Source: Peptoclostridium acidaminophilum DSM 3953
GTDB taxonomy: Bacteria; Bacillota; Clostridia; Peptostreptococcales; Peptostreptococcaceae
Length of the DNA stretch: 64,000 nucleotides
Assembly: GCF_000597865.1 (NCBI RefSeq)
Contig: NZ_CP007452.1
Span: 937,183-1,001,182 of the forward strand
Direction of reading: 5' to 3'
This document shows, piece by piece, positions 35,556 to 47,135 of the stretch. The notes beneath the pieces are model-generated. The model was not told where the DNA came from, searched no databases, and saw only the letters and a program-made list of their open reading frames with translations. Positions within the stretch are counted from its first letter, which is position 1, and each line of letters starts with the position of its first letter. Made by a program: the position numbers and the translations under genes.

Positions 35556-36560
35556 ATGCTCAATTATGAAAACAGAATGATTACATCTGGGTTAAAGCCT
35601 GAGGATTTCGACATAGAAAACAGTCTCAGACCGAAAACTCTGGGCGACTATCTGGGGCAGGAGAAGGTAAAGCAGCAGCTTGACATATTCATACAGGCTG
35701 CAAGGCACAGGAGCGAGCAGCTCGACCATGTGCTTTTGTACGGACCGCCGGGACTGGGCAAGACAACGCTTTCGAACATAATAGCCAGCGAGATGGGCGT
35801 GGCAATCAAGATAACATCGGGACCCGCCATTGAAAAGGCCGGAGATCTTGCGGCCGTGCTTACCGGGCTTTCGGAGAATGATGTGCTCTTTATTGACGAG
35901 ATACACAGGATAAACAGGAGCATAGAGGAAGTCCTGTATCCTGCGATGGAGGATTTTTGCATAGACATAATGATAGGCAAAGGCCCTTCAGCAAAGTCAA
36001 TAAGGCTTGACCTGCCAAAATTCACGCTCATAGGCGCCACAACCAGGGCGGGCATGCTGACATCGCCGCTTCGCGATAGATTCGGTGTTATTTGCAAGCT
36101 GGATATATACAGTGACGAGGAGCTCTGCGGCATAATTAAAAGATCAGCAGGCATACTAGGAGTGGACATAGATGAAAACGGAACTGCCGAGATTTCAAGA
36201 AGATCCAGAGGTACGCCACGGATTGCCAACAGGCTCCTCAAAAGGGTAAGGGACTACGCTCAGGTTGTAAAGGACGGACGAATCGATGAAGAGACGGCAA
36301 GAGAAGCCCTCGAGCTGCTTGAGATAGACAGGCTCGGACTTGACGATATCGACAAGAGAGTAATACTTGCGATAATACAAAAATTCGACGGAGGTCCTGT
36401 AGGGCTTGACACAATGGCGGCGGCCGTGAACGAGGACAGGAACACTATAGAGGACGTCATAGAGCCTTACCTGATTCAAAAGGGCCTCCTCACAAGAGGC
36501 CCCAGAGGCAGGAGCGCAACCAGGAACGCCTACGAGCATTTCAACATAGAGGCCAAATAG
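35556..36560 (+). CDS. ruvB: Holliday junction DNA helicase RuvB
   Basis: 334 residues, hexameric AAA+ motor of branch migration. Walker [11 protein letters not shown] (about 66-75), Walker B FIDEIHRI, sensor ATTRAGML, arginine finger region SPLRDRFG, and C-terminal winged helix ending [13 protein letters not shown]. Cotranscribed with ruvA. Confidence 0.97.
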   Translation: MLNYENRMITSGLKPEDFDIENSLRPKTLGDYLGQEKVKQQLDIFIQAARHRSEQLDHVLLYGPPGLGKTTLSNIIASEMGVAIKITSGPAIEKAGDLAAVLTGLSENDVLFIDEIHRINRSIEEVLYPAMEDFCIDIMIGKGPSAKSIRLDLPKFTLIGATTRAGMLTSPLRDRFGVICKLDIYSDEELCGIIKRSAGILGVDIDENGTAEISRRSRGTPRIANRLLKRVRDYAQVVKDGRIDEETAREALELLEIDRLGLDDIDKRVILAIIQKFDGGPVGLDTMAAAVNEDRNTIEDVIEPYLIQKGLLTRGPRGRSATRNAYEHFNIEAK

Positions 36561-36583
36561 GCGCTGCATGGAAGGTGATTGTT

Positions 36584-36787
36584 TTGCTTGGCAAGAATTT
36601 GATTTTGATGGGGATTGTCCTTATTGTAATAGGCGTATTATTTACTTTGGGAAGCCGCCTTGGCATAGGCAGGCTCCCGGGAGACATATTCATAAAAAAA
36701 GGCAACATGACCTTTTATTTTCCTGTTGTGACGTCAATAGTCATAAGTATAGTGCTTACTTTGATATTAAATCTTTTTAGAAAATAG
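36584..36787 (+). CDS. DUF2905 small membrane protein
   Basis: 67 residues. Two membrane helices (LILMGIVLIVIGVLFTLG and FPVVTSIVISIVLTLILN) flank the conserved GRLPGDIFIKKGNMTFYFP. Function is unknown, but the family is often found next to ruvAB. TTG at 36584 follows AAGGTG by 6 bases; GTG at 36575 lies inside that site. The SpoIID gene follows after 11 bases. Confidence 0.88.
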   Translation: MLGKNLILMGIVLIVIGVLFTLGSRLGIGRLPGDIFIKKGNMTFYFPVVTSIVISIVLTLILNLFRK

Positions 36788-36798
36788 GAGGTAGACAA

Positions 36799-38376
36799 AT
36801 GTCAAAAAAGATTGTCAAGGCGGCCTGTGCGGCTTTTTTAGCGCTGGCCTTGGCGGTAGTTTCAGCGGAAGGGGCTGCATATGCGGCGACAAGGCAGTCG
36901 GTGCCCGAATACATAAATGTAGGCCTTAGATTTGGATCCACGGCTGCGCAAACTGTAAGCCTTAGCTCGCAGGATGAGCTCCAGGCCGCGAAAACAGGAG
37001 GCGGCAAGCTGGCGGACCTTGGGGAAGAGCAGGTGGCGCTTGTAAAAGACACTGCGCCATACCATATTGAACTGGACGAGAGTTTCGGCAGCTACAGCGA
37101 GGCTGTCCGCGAGCTGCAGGATATGGACATTGAAGAAGGCTATGCCTATTATGATGGCAGCTGGAAGGTGTACATAGGCAGCTATGCCGGCAGAGACGAT
37201 GCCGATGCATACGCCCAGGAGCTTAAAGATCAATTCGAGGGAGAATACGCTTTTGAAGCCGCAGCCTCACAGGGCAAGAATATAAACGTGACAGCTGGAA
37301 GCGGAGATATAATAATGTCCTACGACTCCTCGGAAGGCGTCCAAATAGAGAGCACCTCAGGCTATCCGGTTTCTGTTGACGGCAAGCGCTACAGGGGAGC
37401 CATAATATGCAAGAGGCTCTCAACAGGCGACATGACAGTCATAAACAGGGTCAGGCTTGAGGAGTATTTGTATGGTGTTGTGCCGAAGGAGATGTCGGGA
37501 AGCTGGCCGCTAGAGGCTCTAAAGGCGCAGGCCATAGCAGCAAGGAACTACACGGCAATAAGTCTGGGCAAGCACTCGAGCCAGGGCTTCGACATATGCA
37601 ATACCACGGACTGCCAGGTGTATGGGGGCTATGACTCAGAGGCCAAAAATTCAAATGCGGCTGTCGATTCCACGGCCGGCAGGTTAATGACATATGACGG
37701 AAGCCTTGTGCAGGCGTTCTACCATTCAAACAGCGGAGGAATGACTGAAAACTCAGAAAATGTCTGGTCGGCCAAGCTCCCGTATCTAAGGGGTGTAAGT
37801 GACGAATTTTCTCTGGGAGCTCCCAACGATACATGGACAGTTGCGCTTTCAAGTGAGCAGCTTCAGACCCTGCTTGCCGGAAGCAGCGCCGAAATCGGTG
37901 AACTTAAAAGTGTTAGTGTGGCCCAAAAGTCTGAAAACGGAAGGGTCATAGAGCTCGAGGTTGTCGGCAGCCAGGGAAGCAAGACATTTCAGAAGGAATC
38001 CATAAGAAAGGTAATAGGCTACAATACATTGAAAAGTACATACTTTGACTTGCAACCAGCCGAAGGAACACAGCAGGGGGTAAAGGTCGTATCTGCATCG
38101 GGTATGCAGAGTCTGGATATGTCAAAAGCCAAAGTTATGACTTACGGCGGCAATGAGGTTTCATGGAGCAGCATCTCCAGCATGTATGTGCAAAATTCAG
38201 CGAAAAAGGCTCGCCTGAGCATTTCTCAGGAGGCGGCGCAGCAGTATGTTTTCAATGGCAGGGGCTGGGGCCACGGCCTTGGAATGAGTCAGTGGGGTGC
38301 AAAAAAAATGGCCGATTCCGGGTACAGCTATATTGAAATACTCAAGCATTATTATACAGGTGTAGAAATTGAATAG
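36799..38376 (+). CDS. Secreted SPOR/SpoIID-domain peptidoglycan protein
   Basis: 525 residues. Signal peptide about 1-30 ([22 protein letters not shown]). A SPOR-like segment ([20 protein letters not shown], about 112-131) precedes a SpoIID/LytB domain: [51 protein letters not shown] and the C-terminal [19 protein letters not shown]. SpoIID is a lytic transglycosylase needed for forespore engulfment; this longer protein is more like the vegetative LytB/SpoIID-domain proteins, so cell-wall remodelling is the safest inference. It lies between ruvB-DUF2905 and queA, as in many clostridia. Confidence 0.9.
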   Translation: MSKKIVKAACAAFLALALAVVSAEGAAYAATRQSVPEYINVGLRFGSTAAQTVSLSSQDELQAAKTGGGKLADLGEEQVALVKDTAPYHIELDESFGSYSEAVRELQDMDIEEGYAYYDGSWKVYIGSYAGRDDADAYAQELKDQFEGEYAFEAAASQGKNINVTAGSGDIIMSYDSSEGVQIESTSGYPVSVDGKRYRGAIICKRLSTGDMTVINRVRLEEYLYGVVPKEMSGSWPLEALKAQAIAARNYTAISLGKHSSQGFDICNTTDCQVYGGYDSEAKNSNAAVDSTAGRLMTYDGSLVQAFYHSNSGGMTENSENVWSAKLPYLRGVSDEFSLGAPNDTWTVALSSEQLQTLLAGSSAEIGELKSVSVAQKSENGRVIELEVVGSQGSKTFQKESIRKVIGYNTLKSTYFDLQPAEGTQQGVKVVSASGMQSLDMSKAKVMTYGGNEVSWSSISSMYVQNSAKKARLSISQEAAQQYVFNGRGWGHGLGMSQWGAKKMADSGYSYIEILKHYYTGVEIE

Positions 38377-38395
38377 TGAAGGGACGAAATCTAAT

Positions 38396-40569
<2,174 letters not shown>

Positions 40570-40663
40570 GATTGAAAATTATTGGAATATGTCTTATTGT
40601 AAGATTACAGGGATAGACAATTGGATATAAACTACAAAAAACGAAGTATGAGGAGGAGATTTT

Positions 40664-40948
40664 ATGCAGCAGCTTCAAGCGTTGATATTCCCGTTAGCTT
40701 TACTTGCATTTTTCTATTTTTTCCTGATAAAGCCTCAGCAAAAGCGCCAAAAAGAGATTACAATGCTCAGGGAAAACCTGAGGATAGGTGACCTGGTGGT
40801 GACAATTGGCGGCATAGAGGGAACTATAGTCCAGGTGAGAGAGGATTCGGTAGTCCTCGAGATTGAGCCTGACGGACTCAAGCTTACATTTGAAAGATGG
40901 GCTATAGGAAAGCTAAAGGAAGTCAAATCAGACACGGAAGTTGAATAA
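40664..40948 (+). CDS. yajC: Preprotein translocase accessory subunit YajC
   Basis: 94 residues. One N-terminal membrane helix (IFPLALLAFFYFFLIKP) followed by QQKRQKE and the small beta domain LRIGDLVVTIGGIEGTIVQVRED. Works with SecDF. In this genome the SCIFF genes and a gamma-CA-like gene are interposed before secD. The scfA promoter begins inside its last codons. Confidence 0.94.
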   Translation: MQQLQALIFPLALLAFFYFFLIKPQQKRQKEITMLRENLRIGDLVVTIGGIEGTIVQVREDSVVLEIEPDGLKLTFERWAIGKLKEVKSDTEVE

Positions 40949-40968
40949 TAGCGAAATTGTGCTATAAT
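40941..40968 (+). promoter_or_regulatory. Promoter of scfA with downstream 11-bp tandem repeat
   Basis: TTGAAT (40941-40946), 16-base spacer, TATAAT (40963-40968) with an extended TG. It overlaps the yajC stop codon. Directly downstream, at 40972-40993, ATATGTATCAA occurs twice in tandem around the expected start site. Confidence 0.72.
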
Positions 40969-40971
40969 CTT

Positions 40972-40993
40972 ATATGTATCAAATATGTATCAA
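40972..40993 (+). repeat. Tandem 11-bp repeat at the scfA start site
   Basis: Two exact copies of ATATGTATCAA (40972-40982 and 40983-40993) lie between the -10 box and the ribosome site. The 11-base period puts the copies on the same DNA face, as for an operator pair; an RNA-level role is also possible. Confidence 0.7.
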
Positions 40994-41014
40994 AATTTTT
41001 GGGAGGTAATACTC

Positions 41015-41158
41015 ATGAAACAAAAACACATAAAAACTCTTTCTGGAGCAAACCTGAAAAAGAGCGCATCTAAGGGCGGATGCGGAGAATGCCAGACTTC
41101 ATGCCAGTCAGCATGCAAAACTTCATGCACAGTAGGAAATCAGAGCTGCGAGAAGTAA
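41015..41158 (+). CDS. scfA: SCIFF ranthipeptide precursor (six cysteines in forty-five)
   Basis: 47 residues. The leader begins MKQKHIKTLSGANLKKSA, the core has six cysteines (23, 26, 30, 34, 38, 45) in CGECQTSCQSACKTSC...C, with Thr/Ser between them. This is the clostridial SCIFF family. The adjacent radical SAM enzyme forms thioether links from Cys sulfur to Thr or other side chains, giving a ranthipeptide, reported in clostridia to take part in population-level signalling. GGGAGG precedes the ATG by 8 bases. A strong promoter lies upstream and a terminator downstream, so the peptide may be expressed well above its enzyme. Confidence 0.95.
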   Translation: MKQKHIKTLSGANLKKSASKGGCGECQTSCQSACKTSCTVGNQSCEK

Positions 41159-41207
41159 ATCAAGAAAAAATGCCGGTCCGATAAGCGCGGACTATAAAAC
41201 CAGCGAG

Positions 41208-41240
41208 AAATAGCACGACTTATATGTTGTGCTATTTTTT
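41208..41240 (+). terminator. Terminator between scfA and scfB
   Basis: AAATAGCAC (41208-41216) and GTGCTATTT (41229-41237) form the stem, followed by TTT. It should limit read-through from the precursor gene into the maturase gene. Confidence 0.82.
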
Positions 41241-41256
41241 CGCCTTTATTGAGCAT

Positions 41257-41285
41257 TTGACTATTGAAATCAAATCTGATAGTAT
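41257..41285 (+). promoter_or_regulatory. Promoter of scfB
   Basis: TTGACT (41257-41262), 17-base spacer, TAGTAT (41280-41285). It gives the maturase a start independent of scfA. Confidence 0.6.
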
Positions 41286-41333
41286 AAATTTGTTTCTTAA
41301 AAAAGCTGTTTTAAATATCATGGAGGGGTTTTA

Positions 41334-42722
41334 ATGCAATTAGTGCACAAGTTTAGTCTCAAGGGAGTCAACGTTGCGCTTGATGTCAATAGCGGGGCGG
41401 TTCATGTAGTAGACAATATAGTATATGAGGTGCTTGATTACTTTGGCGAAAAAAGCATCGAGCAGATAATAGATATATTAGGTGAAAAATACGCTTCGGA
41501 GGATATTGTCCAGGCCTACGGGGAGATAGACGAGCTCAAGGAGCAGGGTCTGCTTTACAGCCAGGACACCTATGAGCATAATGAAACGTTTGTAAACAGA
41601 AAGCCTGTTGTTAAAGCCATGTGTCTGAATGTTGCGCATGATTGCAATCTAAAATGCGTCTACTGCTTTGCATCGCAGGGCGACTTCGGCGGAGAGCGAA
41701 AGCTAATGCCGCTTGAGGTGGGCAAGAAGGCACTTGAATATCTTGTTGCCAATTCAGGCAGCCGAAGAAATCTGGAGGTGGACTTCTTCGGCGGGGAACC
41801 GCTTATGAACTGGGATGTAGTCAAAGCTCTAGTGGCATACGGCAACGAAATAGCAGAGCCTAAAGACAAGAATTTCAGATTCACCATAACTACAAATGGC
41901 ATTCTGCTGGACGATGAAAAGATAGATTTCATCAACAAGTACATGAAAAACGTAGTGCTCAGCCTTGACGGCAGAAAAGATATCAATGACAACATGAGGA
42001 TTACTTGGAACGACAAGGGCAGCTATGATACCATAGTCCCAAAGTTCAAAAAGCTAGTCGAGAGCAGGGGCGAAAAGGAATATTTCATAAGGGGAACATT
42101 CACAAGGCATAACCTTGACTTTGCAAAGGACGTAGAACATTTTGCAAGCGAGGGCTTCAACATAACATCCATGGAGCCTGCGGTAGACGAGAAGATGAGC
42201 GATTTTGCTCTCACGGAAGAGGATCTGCCCAGGATATTCGAGGAATATGAAAATCTTGTAGATTTCTACATCGACAAGAAGCTTGAAAACGAAAAATTCA
42301 CATTTTTCCACTTCAGCATAGACCTCAGCCAGGGGCCGTGTGTCATAAAAAGGCTTACAGGGTGCGGAGCCGGATCTGAGTATATCTGCGTAACACCTGA
42401 GGGCGACATATACCCTTGCCACCAGTTTGTAGGAAATGAAAAATTCAAAATGGGAAGCATACTTGATTCGGACGTCAAGCTGGATCGGGATTTGCAGCTT
42501 AAATTCCAGAACGCCCACGTATATGCAAAAGAAGCATGCAGGGAGTGCTGGGCGAAGTTCTACTGTTCAGGAGGCTGTCATGCGAATGCTTACAATTTCA
42601 ACGGTGATATACTAAAGCCTTATTCAATGGCGTGCGAGATGCTCAAAAAGAGAGTCGAATGCGCAATAGCCATAAAGGCTAAGCAAATGCTTGGAGGTGA
42701 GGCTGATGATCAGACCGCTTGA
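41334..42722 (+). CDS. scfB: SCIFF radical SAM/SPASM maturase
   Basis: 462 residues. An N-terminal PqqD-like RiPP recognition element (about 1-85) binds the SCIFF leader. The radical SAM core has CNLKCVYC (Cys104, 108, 111), FFGGEPLMNWD and the SPASM/auxiliary cluster cysteines in CGAGSEYICVTPEGDIYPC and CRECWAKFYCSGGCHANAY. It binds three [4Fe-4S] clusters in characterised homologues (CteB). It installs thioether links in the 47-residue peptide. GGAGGGG precedes the ATG. The 3' end overlaps the next gene by 17 bases. Confidence 0.96.
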   Translation: MQLVHKFSLKGVNVALDVNSGAVHVVDNIVYEVLDYFGEKSIEQIIDILGEKYASEDIVQAYGEIDELKEQGLLYSQDTYEHNETFVNRKPVVKAMCLNVAHDCNLKCVYCFASQGDFGGERKLMPLEVGKKALEYLVANSGSRRNLEVDFFGGEPLMNWDVVKALVAYGNEIAEPKDKNFRFTITTNGILLDDEKIDFINKYMKNVVLSLDGRKDINDNMRITWNDKGSYDTIVPKFKKLVESRGEKEYFIRGTFTRHNLDFAKDVEHFASEGFNITSMEPAVDEKMSDFALTEEDLPRIFEEYENLVDFYIDKKLENEKFTFFHFSIDLSQGPCVIKRLTGCGAGSEYICVTPEGDIYPCHQFVGNEKFKMGSILDSDVKLDRDLQLKFQNAHVYAKEACRECWAKFYCSGGCHANAYNFNGDILKPYSMACEMLKKRVECAIAIKAKQMLGGEADDQTA

Positions 42723-43206
42723 TGGATATTCCCCGGATATTCCAAAGAGCTGTTTTGTAGCCCATTCTGCTGATGTAATAGGCAGGGTCAGCATGGGAGA
42801 AAACACAAACATATGGTACAACTGCGTTCTAAGGGGCGATATCGAAGAGATAATGATCGGTGAAAACACTAACGTGCAGGATGGCACAGTGATTCACATA
42901 GGCATGGAGACAAAAACCATCATAGGCGATTATGTGACAATAGGGCATAGAGCCATACTCCACGGCTGCAAGATAGGAAACTACAGCCTCATAGGCATGG
43001 GAAGCATAGTGCTCGATGGAGCACAGATTGGCGACTACAGCATAATCGGAGCAGGAAGTCTTGTTCCTCCCCAAAAGAAGATACCCTCAGGAGTTCTGGC
43101 ATTTGGGAATCCAATAAAGATAGTAAGGGAGCTCACAGAGGAAGAAAAACGTTCACTTGAAAATTCTGCCGTAGATTACGTAGCTTTTGCAGAAAAACAT
43201 AAATAG
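42706..43206 (+). CDS. Gamma-carbonic-anhydrase-like left-handed beta-helix protein
   Basis: 166 residues of hexapeptide repeats (NTNIWYNCVLRGDIEEIMIGENTNVQDGTVIHIG) with the metal-binding histidine pattern VIHIG...IGHRAILHGC. Family members (YrdA/PaaY/CaiE-like) bind zinc or iron; only some have carbonic anhydrase activity. ATG at 42706 follows GGAGGTG by 6 bases and overlaps scfB, so the two are translationally coupled. A link to SCIFF maturation is possible but unproved. Confidence 0.88.
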   Translation: MIRPLDGYSPDIPKSCFVAHSADVIGRVSMGENTNIWYNCVLRGDIEEIMIGENTNVQDGTVIHIGMETKTIIGDYVTIGHRAILHGCKIGNYSLIGMGSIVLDGAQIGDYSIIGAGSLVPPQKKIPSGVLAFGNPIKIVRELTEEEKRSLENSAVDYVAFAEKHK

Positions 43207-43221
43207 ACTAGGGGGAGGAAA

Positions 43222-44466
43222 ATGAAAAACAGAGGAATTGCCGGATTTTTAGCTTTGGTAGTAATAATAGCGTTTGGAGTATATACGGCTCTGAGCGGAT
43301 TCAGCGCCGGAGGTATTAATATAGCGCCGCTGGGCAATCAGGTAAAACAGGGACTCGACCTTAAAGGCGGAGTATATGTTGTGTATGAGGCCCAGACAGA
43401 CGCCAAGGGAGAAGAACTCAAGAAGATAATAGACCAGACAATAGAAGTCTTCAGAAGGCGTATAGATACACTTGGCCTTACGGAGCCTGTGATAGTAAAA
43501 GAAGGCGAAAAGAGAATCAGGATAGAGCTTCCGGGAGTTAAGAATGCAAACGACGCACTTGAGATGATAGGCAAGACAGCCCAGCTTAAGTTTGCGCTTC
43601 AGGACGGAACTGTAATAGTCACAGGAAAGAATGTCAAAAAATCAGAGGTTGTAATTGACCAGCAGAGCAAGGAGCCGCTTGTTGCCCTTGAATTCGACGC
43701 TGAAGGTGCAAAGGCCTTTGCTGATGCAACCGAGCAACTTGCCCCTACACAGTCACCAATATTCATAGTGCTTGACAATGAAGTAATATCAAGCCCTGTC
43801 GTTAACGAGAAGATACCTAACGGACAAGCTACAATAACAGGCAATTTCACGGTGGAGAGTGCCTCGGAGCTGGCAAACCTCATACGTGCAGGAGCGCTGC
43901 CTGTTGACTTTAAGGAGATACAGACCTCTACGATAACCGCAACACTAGGTGAAAATGCCCTCAAGATGAGCCTTTTAGGTGCAAAGGTCGGCATAGCCAT
44001 ACTTATAGTGTATATGATGGCCTTCTATAAACTGCCAGGACTAGTTGCAGCCGTAGCGCTTGCTGCATACGGACTCATTGTAGGCTATTCTTTTGTCGGA
44101 ATGAATGCCACACTGACTCTTCCAGGAATAGCGGCACTGATTCTTTCGATGGGAATGGCTGTAGATGCCAACGTAATAATATTCGAGAGAATAAAAGAGG
44201 AAATAGGAAAAGGCAAATCGCTAAGAGTGGCTATAGATGCGGGATTTTCAAGGGCTATGACGACAATAATAGACAGCAACGTCACCACATTTATAGCGGG
44301 AGTCGTGCTTTACAATTTCGGAACCGGCCCTATAAAGGGATTTGCAGTAATGCTAATGCTTGGTATTGTAGCTTCTATGTTTACTGCTGTTGTAGTATCT
44401 AAGCTTCTGCTCAAAACACTGGCCAATGCAGGATTTCTAAAAAACAACAAACTGTTCGGGGCTTAG
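43222..44466 (+). CDS. secD: Protein translocase subunit SecD
   Basis: 414 residues. First membrane helix about 7-26, then GLDLKGGVYVVYEAQ, the periplasmic P1 region, and five helices including the proton-path motif SMGMAVDANVIIFERIKEE. The N-terminal part is shorter than in proteobacteria (about 600), as usual in Firmicutes. Uses proton motive force to pull exported proteins. secF follows after 11 bases. Confidence 0.95.
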   Translation: MKNRGIAGFLALVVIIAFGVYTALSGFSAGGINIAPLGNQVKQGLDLKGGVYVVYEAQTDAKGEELKKIIDQTIEVFRRRIDTLGLTEPVIVKEGEKRIRIELPGVKNANDALEMIGKTAQLKFALQDGTVIVTGKNVKKSEVVIDQQSKEPLVALEFDAEGAKAFADATEQLAPTQSPIFIVLDNEVISSPVVNEKIPNGQATITGNFTVESASELANLIRAGALPVDFKEIQTSTITATLGENALKMSLLGAKVGIAILIVYMMAFYKLPGLVAAVALAAYGLIVGYSFVGMNATLTLPGIAALILSMGMAVDANVIIFERIKEEIGKGKSLRVAIDAGFSRAMTTIIDSNVTTFIAGVVLYNFGTGPIKGFAVMLMLGIVASMFTAVVVSKLLLKTLANAGFLKNNKLFGA

Positions 44467-44477
44467 GGGGATAAACG

Positions 44478-45341
44478 ATGAAAATTATCGAGAAAAAGAA
44501 AATCTGGTTTGGAGCCTCTGCAGCGTTTATCGTGGCAGGTCTCATAGCGGCTCTATTGTTTGGCTTTAATTACGGGATTGATTTCACCGGTGGAACTGTA
44601 ATGGAAATGAATCTGCACAAGAATGTTTCTATTGCAGAGATAAAGGAGATGTCGAAGGAAATCGACAGCAACATCACCATAAACAAGCTGGGTGCAGATA
44701 AGACTGTTGTGCAGCTCAAAACTATAAAGGATATGGACAGCCAAAAAATTAACGGCTTTTTTGAAACGTTCAAGGCAAAATATAATCTTGAAGACACAGA
44801 TCTACTCAAGGCCGAGCAGATAGGCCCTTCGGTGGGCAACGAGATAAAGAACAAGGCTATGCTGGCGGTGTTTGTTTCAACTATATTCATGCTCATATAT
44901 ATAAGCTTCAGATTCGAGCTTTCTTATGGGGTGGCAGCAATAGTATCGCTTGTGCACGATGTGCTTTTCATGCTGGCCTTCTATGCGCTGTTTAGAATCC
45001 CGCTAAACAGCACGTTCATAGCAGCAATACTCACTGTTGTGGGATATTCTATAAACGATACGATAGTAGTATTCGACAGAATAAGGGAAAACATAGGCAA
45101 TTACAAAAAGAGCGAATACGCAACCCTTGCCAATGACAGCATTAAGCAGACATTAATAAGGACAATGAACACTTCTCTTACAACAATAGTGACAATATCC
45201 GCGCTCTACATCTTCGGGGTTGACGCGATAAAGGAGTTCACGCTTCCGCTTATAGCAGGCATAATGGTGGGAACATACTCGTCGATATTCATAGCAAGCC
45301 CCGTTTGGGTGAGTTTCAAACAAAAACAAAAGTTTTCATAA
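44478..45341 (+). CDS. secF: Protein translocase subunit SecF
   Basis: 287 residues, six membrane segments. GIDFTGGTVMEM, GPSVGNEIKNKAMLAV and VGYSINDTIVVFDRIREN are family signatures. Forms a complex with SecD and YajC. Followed by a strong terminator closing the operon. Confidence 0.95.
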   Translation: MKIIEKKKIWFGASAAFIVAGLIAALLFGFNYGIDFTGGTVMEMNLHKNVSIAEIKEMSKEIDSNITINKLGADKTVVQLKTIKDMDSQKINGFFETFKAKYNLEDTDLLKAEQIGPSVGNEIKNKAMLAVFVSTIFMLIYISFRFELSYGVAAIVSLVHDVLFMLAFYALFRIPLNSTFIAAILTVVGYSINDTIVVFDRIRENIGNYKKSEYATLANDSIKQTLIRTMNTSLTTIVTISALYIFGVDAIKEFTLPLIAGIMVGTYSSIFIASPVWVSFKQKQKFS

Positions 45342-45346
45342 GTGCC

Positions 45347-45386
45347 AAAAGGGCAATATATAATATAATATATTGTCCTTTTTTGA
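45347..45386 (+). terminator. Terminator after secF
   Basis: AAAAGGGCAATATA (45347-45360) pairs with TATATTGTCCTTTT (45369-45382) with one G-U pair; the T run extends to 45384. Confidence 0.88.
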
Positions 45387-45432
45387 TATCGCTTTAAATA
45401 TGGCAATTAATAATTTGCGAGGAGTGTGAATT

Positions 45433-47106
45433 TTGAGCATGCTATACATGAGGCCAAAGAACCTTAGAAGATACAGGCAGATACTCCATGTGCTTATGAA
45501 ATACGGATTTACATACCTCGTGGAAAAAATGAACATAGACGACTACATATACAGATCCCCGGGCGGCATGAGCGACGAGATAAAAAACATGACTCATGAG
45601 GAGCGCATCAAAAGCGCCATTGTGGAGCTCGGGCCAACATTCATAAAGCTAGGCCAGATACTCAGCACCAGAGGCGACTTGCTTGATGATGCAATAATCG
45701 AGCAACTTTCGAAGCTCCAGGACGATGTCGAAGCATTTAGTTTTGAAAAGGTCGGGGAGATATTCTATAATGAGATGGGAATTACCATAGAGGAGGCCTT
45801 CCTTGAATTCGAGAAAAGCCCAATGGCAGCTGCATCAATAGGCCAGGTTCACAGGGCAAGGACAAGGAAAGGCAAGCGTGTAATAGTAAAAGTGCAAAGG
45901 CCCGGCATAGAAGCGGTCATATCCTCCGATACAGACATACTCTATTTTGTGGCTAAGCTGCTTCAGGAGCGCATAGACAAAAAAAGTGCTACAAATTATA
46001 TGGAAATTGTTGACGAATTCAGTGCCAGCATAAAAAGGGAGATGGATTACAATTTTGAGGCCAGAAATTGCGAAAAATTCGCCCAGATCCACAAGAACGA
46101 CGAGGATATCTACATACCAAGGGTGTACTGGGAGTTCACATCAAAAAAGGTGCTTGCGCTCGAGATGGTTGAAGGAGTCAAGATAAGCGATGTAGATGAG
46201 ATAAAGAGAAGGGGCTGGGACTGCAAAACTGCAGCATTTATAGAAGCAAAGGCTTTTATGAAGCAGGTATTTAGTTACGGATTTTTCCACGCCGACCTGC
46301 ACCCTGGGAATGTGTTTGTGCTCGACAAGGGCACGATAGCGTTTGTGGATTTTGGGATAGTAGGCGTAATAGACAAGGACACAAAGAAGCTAATAAATCA
46401 GATTTTTTCATCAATCAACGACAACAATGTAGACGGCATTGTCGACTGTTTGGTTCAGCTGGATGCTGTCGACCCTGATTCTAATATCAGAAAGCTCAAG
46501 GAGGACCTTAGCTTCTACATCTACTACTACTACAATACTCCGCTTGAGAGAATAAGCATAACAGAGCTTATAAGGGAATTCCTCTACTTTGCACGAAAAA
46601 ACAGAGTAGCGCTGCCTACAGGCTTCACCATGCTTGCAAAGACAATAGTGACGCTTGAAGGCACGGGGAAAAAGCTTTATCCGGAATTTTCAATATCGAT
46701 GCTGATGGATGAATTCTTAAGACAAAGCTACATGGACATAGAAAGGTACAGGGAATCAGCCAGAGAAACAAGGTATTACATCGAGTCAATACTAAGGGAC
46801 GTAAAAAGCATCCCGGAACAGATAAGGTGGATGCTGAACCGAATACGGAAGAACAATATTAGGATTTCTGTAGAGGAGATAAGGTTTTCTCTGCTCGAAA
46901 GGGAAATCTCAAAAATGACAAACAGGCTTTCAGCGAGCCTTATAATATCAGCTATAATAGTGGGCTCCTCGATTGTAATTGTATCGGGAAAAGGGCCGGA
47001 CATCAAAGGATATCCTGCCATTGGGCTTTTGGGATATTCAATTGCTACAATCATGGGATTCTTTCTTGTGTTTTCCATGCTTTTTTCAAGGAACAGGAAC
47101 AAATAG
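45433..47106 (+). CDS. UbiB/ABC1 (AarF) family atypical kinase
   Basis: 557 residues. Atypical protein-kinase-like fold: KxGQ motif KLGQILSTRGDLL, Ala-rich loop AAASIGQVHRART, FFHADLHPGNVFV and VDFGIVG (metal Asp), and two C-terminal membrane helices. UbiB proteins aid lipid or quinone homeostasis; an anaerobe without quinones may use it for other prenyl lipids. TTG at 45433 follows AGGAG by 8 bases; an ATG two codons later is an alternative. Confidence 0.9.
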   Translation: MSMLYMRPKNLRRYRQILHVLMKYGFTYLVEKMNIDDYIYRSPGGMSDEIKNMTHEERIKSAIVELGPTFIKLGQILSTRGDLLDDAIIEQLSKLQDDVEAFSFEKVGEIFYNEMGITIEEAFLEFEKSPMAAASIGQVHRARTRKGKRVIVKVQRPGIEAVISSDTDILYFVAKLLQERIDKKSATNYMEIVDEFSASIKREMDYNFEARNCEKFAQIHKNDEDIYIPRVYWEFTSKKVLALEMVEGVKISDVDEIKRRGWDCKTAAFIEAKAFMKQVFSYGFFHADLHPGNVFVLDKGTIAFVDFGIVGVIDKDTKKLINQIFSSINDNNVDGIVDCLVQLDAVDPDSNIRKLKEDLSFYIYYYYNTPLERISITELIREFLYFARKNRVALPTGFTMLAKTIVTLEGTGKKLYPEFSISMLMDEFLRQSYMDIERYRESARETRYYIESILRDVKSIPEQIRWMLNRIRKNNIRISVEEIRFSLLEREISKMTNRLSASLIISAIIVGSSIVIVSGKGPDIKGYPAIGLLGYSIATIMGFFLVFSMLFSRNRNK

Positions 47107-47135
47107 TCTAAATAAGGAAATGGATGTGATCTTTT

